Assembly: GCA_037349315.1 (NCBI GenBank)
Contig: JBAIAC010000051.1
Span: 28,618,001 to 28,682,000 of the forward strand
DNA: 64,000 bases
Direction: 5' to 3'
Source of the DNA: Chelydra serpentina
Lineage: Eukaryota; Chordata; Testudines; Chelydridae
Numbering within the stretch: the first letter of the stretch is position 1; every line of letters starts with the position of its first letter. Below the pieces are notes generated by a model, which worked only from the letters and a program-made list of their open reading frames with translations, was not told where the DNA came from and did not search any database. Position numbers and translations under genes: made by a program. Below, piece by piece: positions 51,801-64,000 of the stretch.

Positions 51801-54800
51801 CTGTATAAATATCTGTCTACTGTATGTTTCATTCCATGCATCCGATGAAGTGGGTACTAACCCACGAAAGCTTATGCTGAAATAAATGTGTTAGTCTCTA
51901 AGGTGCTACAAGTTTTTCTTTCTTATTTTCATTCAGCATGTTAATGACACTCCCAGATTACATTAAAGCAAAAGCAGAAAAAGAACCAGGGACCTGGTGA
52001 GATGAGAAGTGCAGGCAGGATCCTGCATGGAAAGCCAGCTGAAAGACACCATCGATGGAAGGGGTGCAGATAGCACTACTGCCAAAAATGGGCTAGGATC
52101 CATAGTGCACAGTGACTTGGAAGCAGCTTGCAGTGTGATAGGGCAGCAAAATGGCTGAGGTGATTGTGGAGTGCATACACAGAGGCTAACTGATAGATCC
52201 TATCAAAGTAACCTGACGTCTTTTTAAAAAAATGAGATTACAAGTTGTGTGATAAAAATAATAGTGTTGACGTAATAGACTTAGACTTCTGTAAGGCATC
52301 TGAAGTGGTACCGCAAGACATTTTGGTTTAAAAACGATAAAGATACAAAATAAACCTGGCACACATTAAATGGATTAAAAGCTGGCTAACCGATAGGTCT
52401 GAAAATGTCATTGTAAGCAGGTAATCATTATTGAAGGGGTGGGTTTCTAGTGGGGTCCTGCCGAGATTTGTTCTGGGCCCTACGCTATTTAACATTCCTA
52501 TCAATGACCTGGAAGAAAACAGAAAATCATCACTGAAGAAGTTCACAGATGACACAAAAACTGGAGGGGGGGGGGCGTTAATAATGAAGATGACAGGTCA
52601 CTGATTCAGAGTGATCTGGATTGCTTGGTAAGCTGGGTGCAAGCAAACAATGCGAGTTTAAATATGGATACATGTAAATGCACACATCTAAGTACAAAGA
52701 ATGTAGGCCACACTTACAGGATGGGGGAATCTATCCTGGGAAGCAGTGACTCTGAAAAAGATTTGGGGGTTGTGGTGGATAATCAGCTGAACACAAGCTT
52801 CCAGTGTGACGCTGTGGCCAAAAGGGCTAATGCAATCCTGGGATGCACAAACAGGGGAAACTCGCGTCTGAGTAGAGAGGTTATTTTGCCTCCCGTATTT
52901 GGCACTGGTGCAAACTGCTGCTGGAATCCTGTTTCCAGTTCTGGTGTCCACAATTCAAGAAAGATGATCAATTGGAGATGGTTCAGAGAGGAGCAATGAG
53001 AATGAATAGAGGGTTAGAAAACCTGCTTTATAGTGACAGACCCAAAGAGCTCAACCAATTTAGCTTAACAAAGAGAAGATTAAAGCGTGGCTTGATCACA
53101 GTCTACAAGGACTTACATGGGGAACCAATATTTAATAACGGGCTCTTCAGTCTAGCATAGGGAGGTCTAACAGGATCCAATGACTGGGACCTGAAGCTAG
53201 ACACATTCAGGCATAAGTGTTTAATGGGGAGGGGAATTAACCAATGGAACAACTTACCAAAGGCCTTGGTGGGCTCTCCATAACTGGCAATTTCCAAATC
53301 AAGATGGGCTGTTTTTCTAAAAGTGCTGCTCTAGGCGTTATTGTGGGGCAGGTCTCTGGCCTGTGTTACGCAGGAGATTAGACTAGATGATCACAATAGG
53401 CCCTTCTGGCCATGGACTCTATGATTCTATGTAACAACCCGCTATGTCATGGAGCAGTAACCCACCTCGGTCTGCTCAGACCTTACCCGGAGTACGAGCA
53501 CTGGGAACTGCCTTACAAGAGATGGGGGGGAAAACTGAGGGAGCTCGGGTTGGGGGAATTGTGTTTCAGAAAGGTTTAGAAGAATGTCTCTAGGAGTGAG
53601 AGAGAGAGAGAGATAACCAACAACCAGGATCCGAGGGCTCGGCATGCCAGCAAGGCATGTATCATGCCAGCCTGATACACTGAATGAGGAGCAATGGGAT
53701 GGAAGGAATTAGAGACATTGACTGAACCTCAGACAAAAGCTTCCAGACTGCATGATCTCTAGCCCCGTGGAATCGTCTCCCTGGAGGTATGGAGGCTCCA
53801 TATCTGGAGATAAGATAAAGCACCGGAGAACAGCTGGGGACAGCCTGCCCTGGCTCAGAGAACAGGGGCTAATTTCACCAGAAGCTTCCCCCAATGTATA
53901 CAAATCAGATTAACAATGTTATTTACATGGTGCCTTTAATCAGGCCCGGCGCTATAACTAGGCGACCCTAGGCGGTTGCCTAGGGCGCCAGGATTTGGGG
54001 GGTGGTGGGCAGCTGCCTTCCGGCTCCACGCTCAGCCACTGAGTGTGGAGCCGGGAGGCAGCCGGCGAGCCGCCCCCTGCCTCCCAGAGCCGGGAGGCAA
54101 CCACGGTGAGCCACTCCCCTGCCCCATGCTCAGCGGGAGCCGGGAGGCAGCCGCGAGCCACTCCCCTGTCCCACGCTCAGCGGGAAGCCGGGAGGCAGCC
54201 GCGAGCCGCTCCCCTGCCCCACGCTCAGCCGCTGAGCGGGGAGCTGGGAGGCAGCCGCTAGCTTCACCCCTGCCCCACGCTCAGCGGGAAGCCGGGAGGC
54301 AGCCTCGGCAAGCCGCCCCCCTGCCCCCCGCTCAGCTGGGAGACAGCTGCGGCGAGCTGCCCCCCTGCCTCCCCGCTCAGCTCCCGCGGCCCGCCGGGGG
54401 GGGGAGGGGGCGGGGCACAGGCCCTGCCTTTAATCCACTAGCAGGAACAGGTAACCATGGTAATTCACCTCACCAAGCTCCTAGAGCATTCCCTGCTAGT
54501 GCTGTACTCACTCTCCTCCAAAGGCTGGCAGGTGGGCAAGGCCCTGTCATGAGGCCAGTCCCGCTGGGTTCAGTGGAAGTGCTCCTGTAAATGACACCTC
54601 CAGACACCCGGCAGGATGTCTCTCAAGTTACAACTCCGGTTTGTATCATGGCCTGAACACACGTCTGGCTTATTATTGTCCTGTATTGCAGCCAGCACCC
54701 TGTTTGGGAAAGGCGCGTGATGCTCCCGGAAGGAATATCGCTGAGAAGATGGCAATTGAGGGCCACCAACTCCAACAGTCTCAATTACCAGCCCCTCCCC

Positions 54801-57800
54801 ATGCAGCAATGGATCTTCTGCACAGGGACTTGCAGGGTGGGGCAAGTATGCCTGGGGGAGGGGGATGGAGTGTCCCAGTGGAACACTTGCAAAAGGGACA
54901 GGAACTCTAAGAGCTGGTGCTACTCTGAGTGGGGAGCTAACCACTGCCACATGTCCTGTCTGCCTTCTCTCACCTACCAGGCCTTCACACATGACATAGC
55001 TGGAACTCTGACAAACCTCACCCCGAGTGCGAGATCAGACTGGGGAAGGGACGTTTCAGGACTTTTGTTTTGTTTGGCTCTCGAGCTATTTAAGATTAAA
55101 GTCACTGTGGGTAAGAAATTCCTTTGCTAAGCCTGTGCTCCTTGCTTTTATGCCGCATTGTCCATAAAAGACTTGAACTAGAAGCCCAGCGTGCTCACAG
55201 CCTAGATGGAACTCTAGGGGAGCACATGTAGGCGACAGGGGAGCTCGGGATGTTTCATCCACCAGATTCTGGATCTGGGTGGTTGGATGAAGGTGTCCCA
55301 GGTCCTCAGACAAGAGTGTGTCGTAGGGTCCAAAAGCTTGAAACAGTGACTAGTCTCTACACAGACTCAGCTGGTTTGGAAACATGGGGCTCAGCAAGTG
55401 GCTCCACTCACAGGCTGGTGACAGCACAGAGGGACAATGGGCCAGGCTGCAACAGCTAGTACTTGAGTAAGCCCCATACATGGCTGGCAACTGACAGTTT
55501 ACTGGCTGTGTGCTCCCCTTCCCAGTAGCTTCGGCTGAGACTACCCAGCTGCGGCCAGGGGCTGTGCAAACAGCCGCTGGTGTGGGAGTGCCTCACATTG
55601 GGCAAAGCAGAACTTGCTGCCAGTGGCTGGGAGCGACAGGGGATTCCCTCCCCCACAGGTTGGCTGGAATTTTTAACCTGCACCTTTAAAACCCGTGCCT
55701 CCTCTCTCCACCACAGCCAAAGGGTTTGTTCTCACCAGAGACGTTCAGCATATCGTCGATGCGCCCCGTGATCCAGTAATAGCCGTCCTTATCTCTCTTG
55801 CAGCCTACAGAGAATCAGTCACCAGCATGAGGACACAGCGCCAGAACTCAATGCATCTGACAAAGGAGTCAGGGAATGGAATGCAGCAAGATCCCAGACC
55901 CAGGGGCTCTCCCATGCCATGTGCTGCTAACCCCCAGCTAGTGGAACAGCCCACCAACCCTCCCGCTCAGAAAGCAGGAGCACTGAGGAGGCCACACAAG
56001 CTGCCACTCCCTGGGACAAGGCTGCTGCCTGAAGTCTTACCGTCCCCTGTCACATAGTATCCTGGGAACTTCTTGAAGTAGGTGGTCTCAAATCGCTGGT
56101 GGTTCCTGTACACGGTGCGCATTATTCCAGGCCAGGGCTGCTTAAATACCTATGGGAGAGGATAGAGAGATGTGGGGTACCCCTGGGGTACACAGCCTTA
56201 CAGAAGCACGAGTTCTTGGCCTAAGTTGTAGGTCACGATCTCTAATGGGCTCTTACCTATGCAGCCAGAGAAAGACCCTCTAGCCAGCAGATAGCCCTCT
56301 CTGTCTCCTGCATTACTCCTGAGCCTATTCAGTAGCTCAGCCCCCGAGAGCAGGACACTATAGCATATTAACCAAAGTCTCAGCGCCCAGCACACAAAGG
56401 GCAATATGCCGCTTCTATCTTCACATCCTCACAGTTTTAGTAGTTAATTACAGGGTATGAAGTGTGTTTTTCCCCTTGCAGTGAAACCATAGAGTCCAAG
56501 ACCAAAAGGGACCATTGTGATAGTCTAGTTCGACTTCTAGAACAGTGATTCTCAACCAGAGGTCTGGGGCCCCTTCAGGGGCTACGAGCAGGTTTCAGGG
56601 GGTCCACCAAGCAGGGCCGGCATTAGACTTGCTGCAGCCCAGGGTAGAAAGCCAAAGCCCCGCTGCATGGAGCTCAAGCCCAGGGCCTGCCACATGGAGC
56701 TCAAGCACGGGGCCTGAGCAATTTAGCTTCACAGGGCCAGGGCCGACTTTGGCTTTTTTGCTGCCCCCGGCGGCCAGAGCGCTCTCCCCGGCGGCCGGGG
56801 GGAGGGCGGCAAGCCCGGCCGCGGCGCCGCTCTCCCCAGCGGCCATGGGGAGGGCGCCGAGCCCGGCCGCAGTGCCGCTCTCCTCGGCGGCCGGGGGGAG
56901 GGCGGCGAGCCCGGCCGCGGTGCCGCTCTCCCCGGCGGCTGGAGGGCCAGGGGGAGGGCGCCGAGCCCAGCCGCGGCACCGCTCTCCCCGGCGGCCAGAG
57001 CGCGGCAGGGGCGGGCGGCAAGCCCGGCTGCGGCCCCGCTCTCCTGGGCAGCCAGAGGGCCGGGGGGAGGGCGGCGAGCCCGGCCGTGGTCATGCTCTCC
57101 CTGCCGGGCTCGCCGCCCTCGCCCGGCCGGGGCCCTGCTCTCAGGCCGGAGCGCCGCGGCGCCCCAACAGCCCGCCAATATGTTTATAAAAAAAAAAAAA
57201 AAACCCCAAAAACCCCAACCCTGAGCGCCGCCCCCCTCCAGGTGCCGCCCCAAGCACGTGCTTGGTAGGCTGGTGCCTGGAGCCAGCCCTGCACAGGGCC
57301 CCCTGTGGTGTGGGGCCTCATGCAATTGCCCTACTTGCTACCCGCAATTCTGGTCCTAGCTTTTATATGCAGAAAAACAGTTGTTGTGGCACACGTGGGC
57401 CGTGGCATGTTGGAGGGGCCTCAGAACAAAAAAGGTTGAGAACCCTTGTTCTAGAACACGGGCCAGAGAACGTCCCCCCCCAATAATTCCCAAGCCATAC
57501 CTATTAGAAAAACATCCTACCTTGAGTTAAAAATTGTCAGTGATGAAGAATCCGCCGCGACCCTCAGTAAACGATTTAATCGTACAGAGAAGAGCTGCTC
57601 CCCCCCCCATTATGACAGACATAAGTAAGATCTCCCACGGGGCAGCCAATGTTAGAGAGGTAGGACACTCAACATTCCGGATTCCCAAACACTTCCAGTC
57701 ACTGATTTCACCCTGAGCATCGGCTCATGCTGCAGAGCGCTGACGGCTGGGAAAGCCCCATGTCCCCTTGCTCCTGATGGTGCACTCTACCTCAAACTTC

Positions 57801-60800
57801 CTAAAGAGGGGAGGATCTCACTAAATAGCCTTTAACCCCTCCCCACCACACTTTCTTCAATTATACAATAGCTCTGATGACAATCTACAGGGCTCAAAAA
57901 CTGGTAGGTAGATTCCAATGTCATTTCTAATGGCACAAGAGCGTCTTGCAGCATAGATGTAAAAGGTGTAACTAGACATGCTTGTGAGGAGATAACCTCA
58001 CACCAGTTCAGGCCCCTGGCTTGGAACCAACACGTATGTGACTCCAACTCCCCGGTGGGAACCAGCCAGTCACTCGGTGAGCCCTAGCTTTCCCGCAGCC
58101 CTGGTGTAACTGACAGGGCTTGGTCCGAGCCCAGGAACAGCTGTTCTTTACCAGGTAGCCTTCTGCTTCTCCCTCCAGCTCCTCCCCGGATTCATCCAGG
58201 ACAGCAGGGACAACACCAAAGAACGGAAATGTCTGCAGGGGATGTTTGTGGAAAGAGAAAGTTGAACAGTATGAATTAAAATCCCTTAAAACAGACAAAG
58301 GAAGGTCAGAGTGAGCCTGGATTTGGGGAGGGATTCAATCCGAGTGTCTGCCAGTAACTATGCCAATGGGGCAGTACGTCTCTCGCTAGGCTCCATTGTG
58401 GCCATACATTCCCAGGGAATTCTCCCCTGCTCAGGCCTGGCTCAACCCCTTCCAGCCAGTGCTCATGGTGCCCAGGCTTTGGGGAGGGAGAGTTCCCCCC
58501 ACAGATTATCTAGGGAGTTCAGTATCACGACTGCGCTGGGCAATGTAGCAAACCAGGTAGTTATGCTCAAGGAGGATCCTGTTGGCGCAAATGGGACCTT
58601 ACAGGTGTCACTGAGCCCAGGCTCCATGCCTGAGTCACTGCCCTGGAAAAATCCCAGCAGCAGGAGAGCACAGAACTGAGCACACCAGCCACAGGGCGCT
58701 CGAATGGTTTCTACTCACCGCGGAGCCCGGCTTCAAGGGCGTGGCAGCGGGGAGCGGCGTCAGCACATGGCCACCCTGCAGGAGGAAGCAACGGAGATCA
58801 GCCATTCATGCTACCTGGCCCCTCACACTGCCCTGCCCTGGAATGTGCTCAGATGCTGGGCAGCAGCTTGGGGCACGGCGGGAGGAGGGACTGGTGCAGA
58901 GGCAGGATGTGTGGCAGGGAGTAATGCACTGGGGCAGCTTGGCAGGAGACAAGAAACAGAGGGAGGAGTGCGGGGGCACAGTGGCGTATGGAGCTGAGGA
59001 GAGCAGGTGAGATGCCTGGAGAGAAGTGACAGCAGCAGCCAGTTGGACACAATAGGAACAGGAGGCCAGAGAGCTTGGACTCCTGCCCCTGACAGTGCCC
59101 CTGTCTGAGAGGCAGGCCCCGTACTGCCCTGTAATCAGAGATGCACCGGGCAGGGAGGTAACAGGAACAAGCTCCCCACTCACTCCTAGCCTCCCTGGGA
59201 GCACGTGTGGCTGTGACACTCCCTGGGCTCCCGGGAAGGTTAGACCCCACTGTGCTGACACGACACTGCAGCAAGCCCACAGAGCAGCCTGGCACCTCGC
59301 AGGGACTGAAGGAGGGCGGCGCCTGGCACCCTTAGAGGTTTCAGAACTCCCAGGGCTCCCTGCTCTCTCCTGGGGGAGGCAGGGAGGGTCTGAGGAGAGC
59401 TGGCAGGGAGGAACTCACAGTCTCTGTCTGCCAGAAAGTATCCACGATGGGACACCTCTCTTCTCCAACCACCCGATAGTACCACAGCCAGGCTTCGGGG
59501 TTGATGGGCTCCCCGACCGTCCCCAGCACTTTCAAGGATTTCCTGCTGTACCTGCAGTGAGAAGCGGCAGCTTTCACACATGCTCTATAGCCTGGACCAG
59601 GCCATAGGGAGACTGGCTTGTAGCCCTGTTTGTGAGCTTGCCCAACCCGGACAGACAACTTCAGCATAGGGGACTTGCTGACCATCAGGCTGGCGATGGA
59701 CATGTGTCATAAATGAAGGGAAGGGGGAGAGGGTCTGATGCAGTGCTATAAAATGCTCTTACCAGTAAAGGGTTAAGAAATACAGGTAGCCAGACTGACA
59801 CCTGACCTGGCTGGCATCTGACCAATAAGGGGACAAGATACTTTCAAATCTTGGGAGGGGAGAAGGTTTTTGTCTGTGTCTTTGTCTGAGAGAGTGATCT
59901 TGGAAGACAGAAGGAACCTGCAGAAAATCAAACCTCCCTTTTCTGAAGTAAGTTTAGATAGCATAGCGCATAGATTTCTGTTTAATTTCGGCTTGGTGTA
60001 TTCCCTGTGTTAGAAGGGGCAAATGGGGGGTGGGGTTATTCATGGTTTTCTGTAACTTTAAGGTTTTGTCCAGAGGGGGAATTCTCTCTGAGTTTGGAAA
60101 TATAGTGCCCTGTGAAATAGTTACCATCCTGATTTTACAGAGATGATTTTACCTTCTTTATTTTTAATAAAATCCTTCTTTTAAGAAGCTGACTGTTTTC
60201 TATGGTGTTAAAACCCAGGGGGTGGGGTCTTAGATCACTGTGTAACCAATTGGTTGGGAGATTGTTCTCAAGCTTCCCCAGGAAAGGGGGTGTATGGCTT
60301 GAGGGGGTATTTTGGGGGGGAGGGAAGTTCAAGTGATTCCTTTCCTGGATTCCTGTTAGATACTTGATGGTGGCAGCGAGAAGCATTTCTCAGGGTGCAG
60401 GGAATTTTGTACCTCGGGGGATTTAACCTAAGCTGGTAAAAATAAGCTTAGGGGCTCTGAATGCGGGTCCCCACATCTTTACCCTAGAGTTTAGAGTGGG
60501 GAGGGAACCTTGACATGGTGGCAGAGCGGTGGGATATATTGAACCAGAGATTTTTTTTGAACCAGACAGAGAGTTTAGAATTTTTTTTCTTCTCTCTGAC
60601 TCTTCCCTGTAGCTGCTAGGAGCTAGAGTATTTACATATGAAAGCAGGTAGTTAACCCCTACAGGGAATACCCAAGCAAGGTTTTTTTTCTTTTCTAACT
60701 CTATTGGGTTAAGACAGATTAAAAACAGAAAGGCTAAGATGACTGCCAGTGAAGCAGCTATTAAACTTGAGATAGCCCGGCTACAAGCTGATGAGGAGAA

Positions 60801-63800
60801 GAAACATGCAAGACTGCTACAACTTAAACAGATGGAGATGGAAGAGAAAGAAAGAGAGAGGAAGCATGCTGAGGAGGAGAAAGAAAGAGAGGAAGCATGC
60901 TGAGGAGGAGAGGAAGTATGCTATGGAGGAGAAGGAGAGAGAGAGGAAGCATGCTGAGGAGGAGAGGAAGCATGCTGAGGAGGAGAAGGAGAGAGAGAGA
61001 ATTCCCCCTCTGGACAAAACCTTAAAGTTACAGAAAACCATGAATAACCACCCCCCTTTGCCCCTTTTAACACAGGGAATACACCAAGCCGAAATTAAAC
61101 AGAAATCTATGCGCTATGCTATCTAAACTTACTTCAGAAAAGGGAGGTTTGATTTTCTGCAGGTTCCTTCTGTCTTCCAAGATCACTCTCTCAGACAAAG
61201 ACACAGACAAAAACCTTCCCCCCTCCCAAGATTTGAAAGTATCTTGTCCCCTTATTGGTCAGATGCCAGCCAGGTCAGGTGTCAGTCTGGCTACCTGTAT
61301 TTCTTAACCCTTTACTGGTAAGAGCATTTTATAGCACTGCATCAGACCCTCTCCCCCTTCCCTTCATTTATGACACGCCCCCCAAATCACCGATAGTGTG
61401 AAACACTGGCTGTGATTTCTTCCTGGAGCTCCAAAAGAAAACAAAATTAATAAGACACATGCATCTCCAATATACTAATAACTGGATAAAGACTACCAAT
61501 ATTGTCCACATTGCAAGAACAATTTTAACCAGTTGGTTCTTCGTAGTAGACACCTTCAGGCCACTCAGCGTCTTCTCCTCCCTTGGCAGTAAACTGACAA
61601 ACCTTCAATTCTCGGGGAAAAAAGGGCTTTAGAGTATTAACATGGTACACTTTAGGCTTGAGAGTTGTGGTGGGGGATGCTATGAGATAGTTCACAGCTC
61701 CCAGGCGTTCTTGGACCGTAAATGGCCCTTCCCATGACGCTTCCATCTTATGGGCCTGGAGCACCTCCAAAACCATGACCTGGTCCCCTACTTTAAAGGA
61801 ACGCTCTCTGGCATGTTTATCATACCAGGCCTTTTGCTCTTCCTGAGCCTCTTTTAGGTTTTCTCTAGCAAGGGCTAAAGAGTCTCGGAGGGTGTTTTGT
61901 AGGTTGCTTACAAAGTCCAGAATGTCAAGGTTCCCTCCCCACTCTAAACTCTAGGGTAAAGACGTGGGGACCCGCATTCAGAGCCCCTAAGCTTATTTTT
62001 ACCAGCTTAGGTTAAATCCCCCAAGGTACAAAATTCCCTGCACCCTGAGAAATGCTTCTCGCTGCCACCATCAAGTATCTAACAGGAATCCAGGAAAGGA
62101 ATCACTTGAACTTCCCTCCCCCACAAAATACCCCCTCAAGCCGTACACCCCCTTTCCTGGGGAAGCTTGAGAACAATCTCCCAACCAATTGGTTACACAG
62201 AACACCCACAATGCAGGAGCTCTCTGTGCCCAGCACACCCCCCCTGCAGTCCCGCTCCAGGGCTGACGGGAGTTGTCCTGCCACGTAACCCGACCATAGC
62301 TCAGAACTCTGACATCAGAACATGAGGTGGGTGTTTCAGACTCTGCCTAAGACCAACCCAGGGGCAGCGCTGAGAAGTGACATGGGATAAAGCCAGCTCG
62401 CCGTAACCCACTGCCCAGAGCTCAGAAACGCAACCTGCAGATTCCACAACCCATCTGCTCAGGGAGGGGTGGGAGCTCTCAGGCAACTAGTCCCAAGCCA
62501 GTCCTGTGCTCCCGGATCCTACTGCCTTGTGCCCACAGCGCTATCGGGGTCCCTCCCACGCTGAGGAGCTGTGCTTACTTTTTGACGGGCTCATCGCCGT
62601 ACTTCATGAGCAGTCGGATGGCTGTGGGTGCAGTGTAAAACTTGGTCACCTGGTACTTGTCAATGATGCTCCACATGCGGCTGACATCTGGATAGATGGG
62701 CAGACCTTCAAACTGAGTGTAAGACATCATGGTCAGCACAGCCACTGCCAGCCCTACTTGTGACAGGCCCGGGGGAGAGCCTGACACCCTGCCCTGAAGC
62801 CCAAGAAGCCAGGACTGAGCACAGTGGGGCCCAGACGATGCTGGGAGCCCATCTCGCTTCAGGCAGACCAAGCTTTAGGCCTAGGGCTGCCTGAACAGAG
62901 CAGAGCCTCTGTGCCACCGAGTGAGGCAGGAACTGGGTCTACTCCACGCTCCGGGAGGTGCTGAGCACAGCTGCACTTGAGGGAATGAAGCAACAAGAGC
63001 AGGTCAGAGGAAGGGATCAAAGCTACCTTCCCCCCACGTCCCCCACCAGCCAATGCTCCGACGGCTCCCAAGGCTCAGCAGCTCTGCAGAGGCGAGGGCC
63101 CAGAGACCATTGGTGTACGGCCTTTAGGTGGGGATTAAGGGCGACTGGAGGAGCAGAGAAAACGCTCTTCACGCCTCCCCTGCTCTTTCCAGTCCCAACC
63201 CTTTCCCCACTCCAGGGAGAGCTCCCCCTGCACACCCACTAGAACTGGCAGGGCTTCCCTCCCAGCAGGCACAGCACCCTCTGCTCCATCCCCTGCTGCT
63301 TCTGGGCTCTATGGCTTATCAGCACCAGGTAGGGACACATCTCCCAGGCAAGTGGGGGAGAAGGCCATGTGCGGACTGGCTCCAGCCAGGACTGCCGACG
63401 TGGCCCCTTCTCACGACAGCCACAGCACAGCGCCTCCTGGATCTGGGTCCTGCAGCTCGCCCCCCAGACAGGCGGATGTGCTGGGGGCTCAGGCCAACAT
63501 GACGGGGAAAGCTAGCCCCACCATTTCAGTGAACGCAGCTAATACAGGCTCTGGGAACAAGGGCAGCAGCATACTTCCGTGTTCCAGAACTGCGCTGGGC
63601 CGGAGGGCATAATACATGGCCTGCAGACACTGCCACACTGCTCGGGATCTCCCCAGAAAGAAAGAAAGAAAGAAAGGAGGGAAAAAAAAAAAAAAAAGGT
63701 CTTCCTCTTCCTTTTCCCACTGAGGAGTCTGGGGACTGACAGGTGCCTGCACTGGTTTTGCTGGAGTTTATAGATCCTCAGGGTTGGAAGGGACCTTAGA

Positions 63801-64000
63801 AGGTCATCTAGTCCAACCCCCTGCTCAAAGCAGGACCAATCCCCAATTTTTGCCCCAGATCCCTAAATGGCCCCTCAAGGATTGAACTCACAACCCTGGG
63901 TTTAGCAGGCCAATGCTCAAACCATTGAGCTATCCCTCCCCCTCTCTCTCAAGTGTCCTTCAGGCACTGGAGATCAATGCCGCTGTGATGCTTTGCTAGC

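Overview
The window is a piece of vertebrate nuclear DNA, almost certainly from a hidden-necked (cryptodiran) turtle. It carries split genes with GT-AG introns. It is crowded with repeat families typical of turtles: a tRNA-derived SINE whose 3' tail matches CR1, near full-length CR1, a DIRS-type element, a Ty3/gypsy element with an unusual domain order, PIF/Harbinger elements and many small hAT elements. The turtle call is an inference from the repeats; the vertebrate call is firm.

Two host genes are present and face each other tail to tail. GSS (glutathione synthetase) runs on the + strand from a GC-rich promoter near 6 kb. It has twelve coding exons at 8322-21321, which join without a break into 477 codons. 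ACSS2 (cytosolic/nuclear acetyl-CoA synthetase) runs on the - strand. Its last nine coding exons (320 codons plus stop) lie at 48679-62712, and its 5' exons lie to the right of the window. The same neighbours occur tail to tail on human chromosome 20q11.22. Here roughly 25 kb of transposon-rich DNA separates them.

Layout: 1-1398, right half of a Harbinger element; 1.4-5.5 kb, old repeats and a decayed cysteine-rich ORF; 5.6-6.6 kb, CpG-rich GSS promoter; 6.8-21.3 kb, GSS with small hAT elements and a SINE in its introns; 22-27.1 kb, LTR-like sequence, a hAT fragment and a DIRS element on the - strand; 27.5-28.8 kb, a hAT element and an LTR; 29.1-33.8 kb, a 5'-truncated gypsy element with protease-integrase-RT-RNase H order and a 3' LTR; 35.1 kb, a hAT element; 36.1-40.2 kb, a complete 4.09-kb Harbinger element; 41.7-46.3 kb, CR1 with a SINE inside ORF2; 46.9-64 kb, the 3' part of ACSS2, whose introns hold a second CR1, two GC-rich minisatellite hAT elements (one nested inside another hAT, itself inside CR1 sequence), and a rearranged LTR element with inverted halves.

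The best lead for something undescribed is the Harbinger element at 36138-40227. Besides its transposase and its spliced Myb/SANT-like partner, the opposite strand of the partner's intron holds a third, apparently spliced reading frame. That frame has its own start, donor, acceptor, stop and poly(A) signal. Its last exon is also open in the second copy at the left edge of the window.
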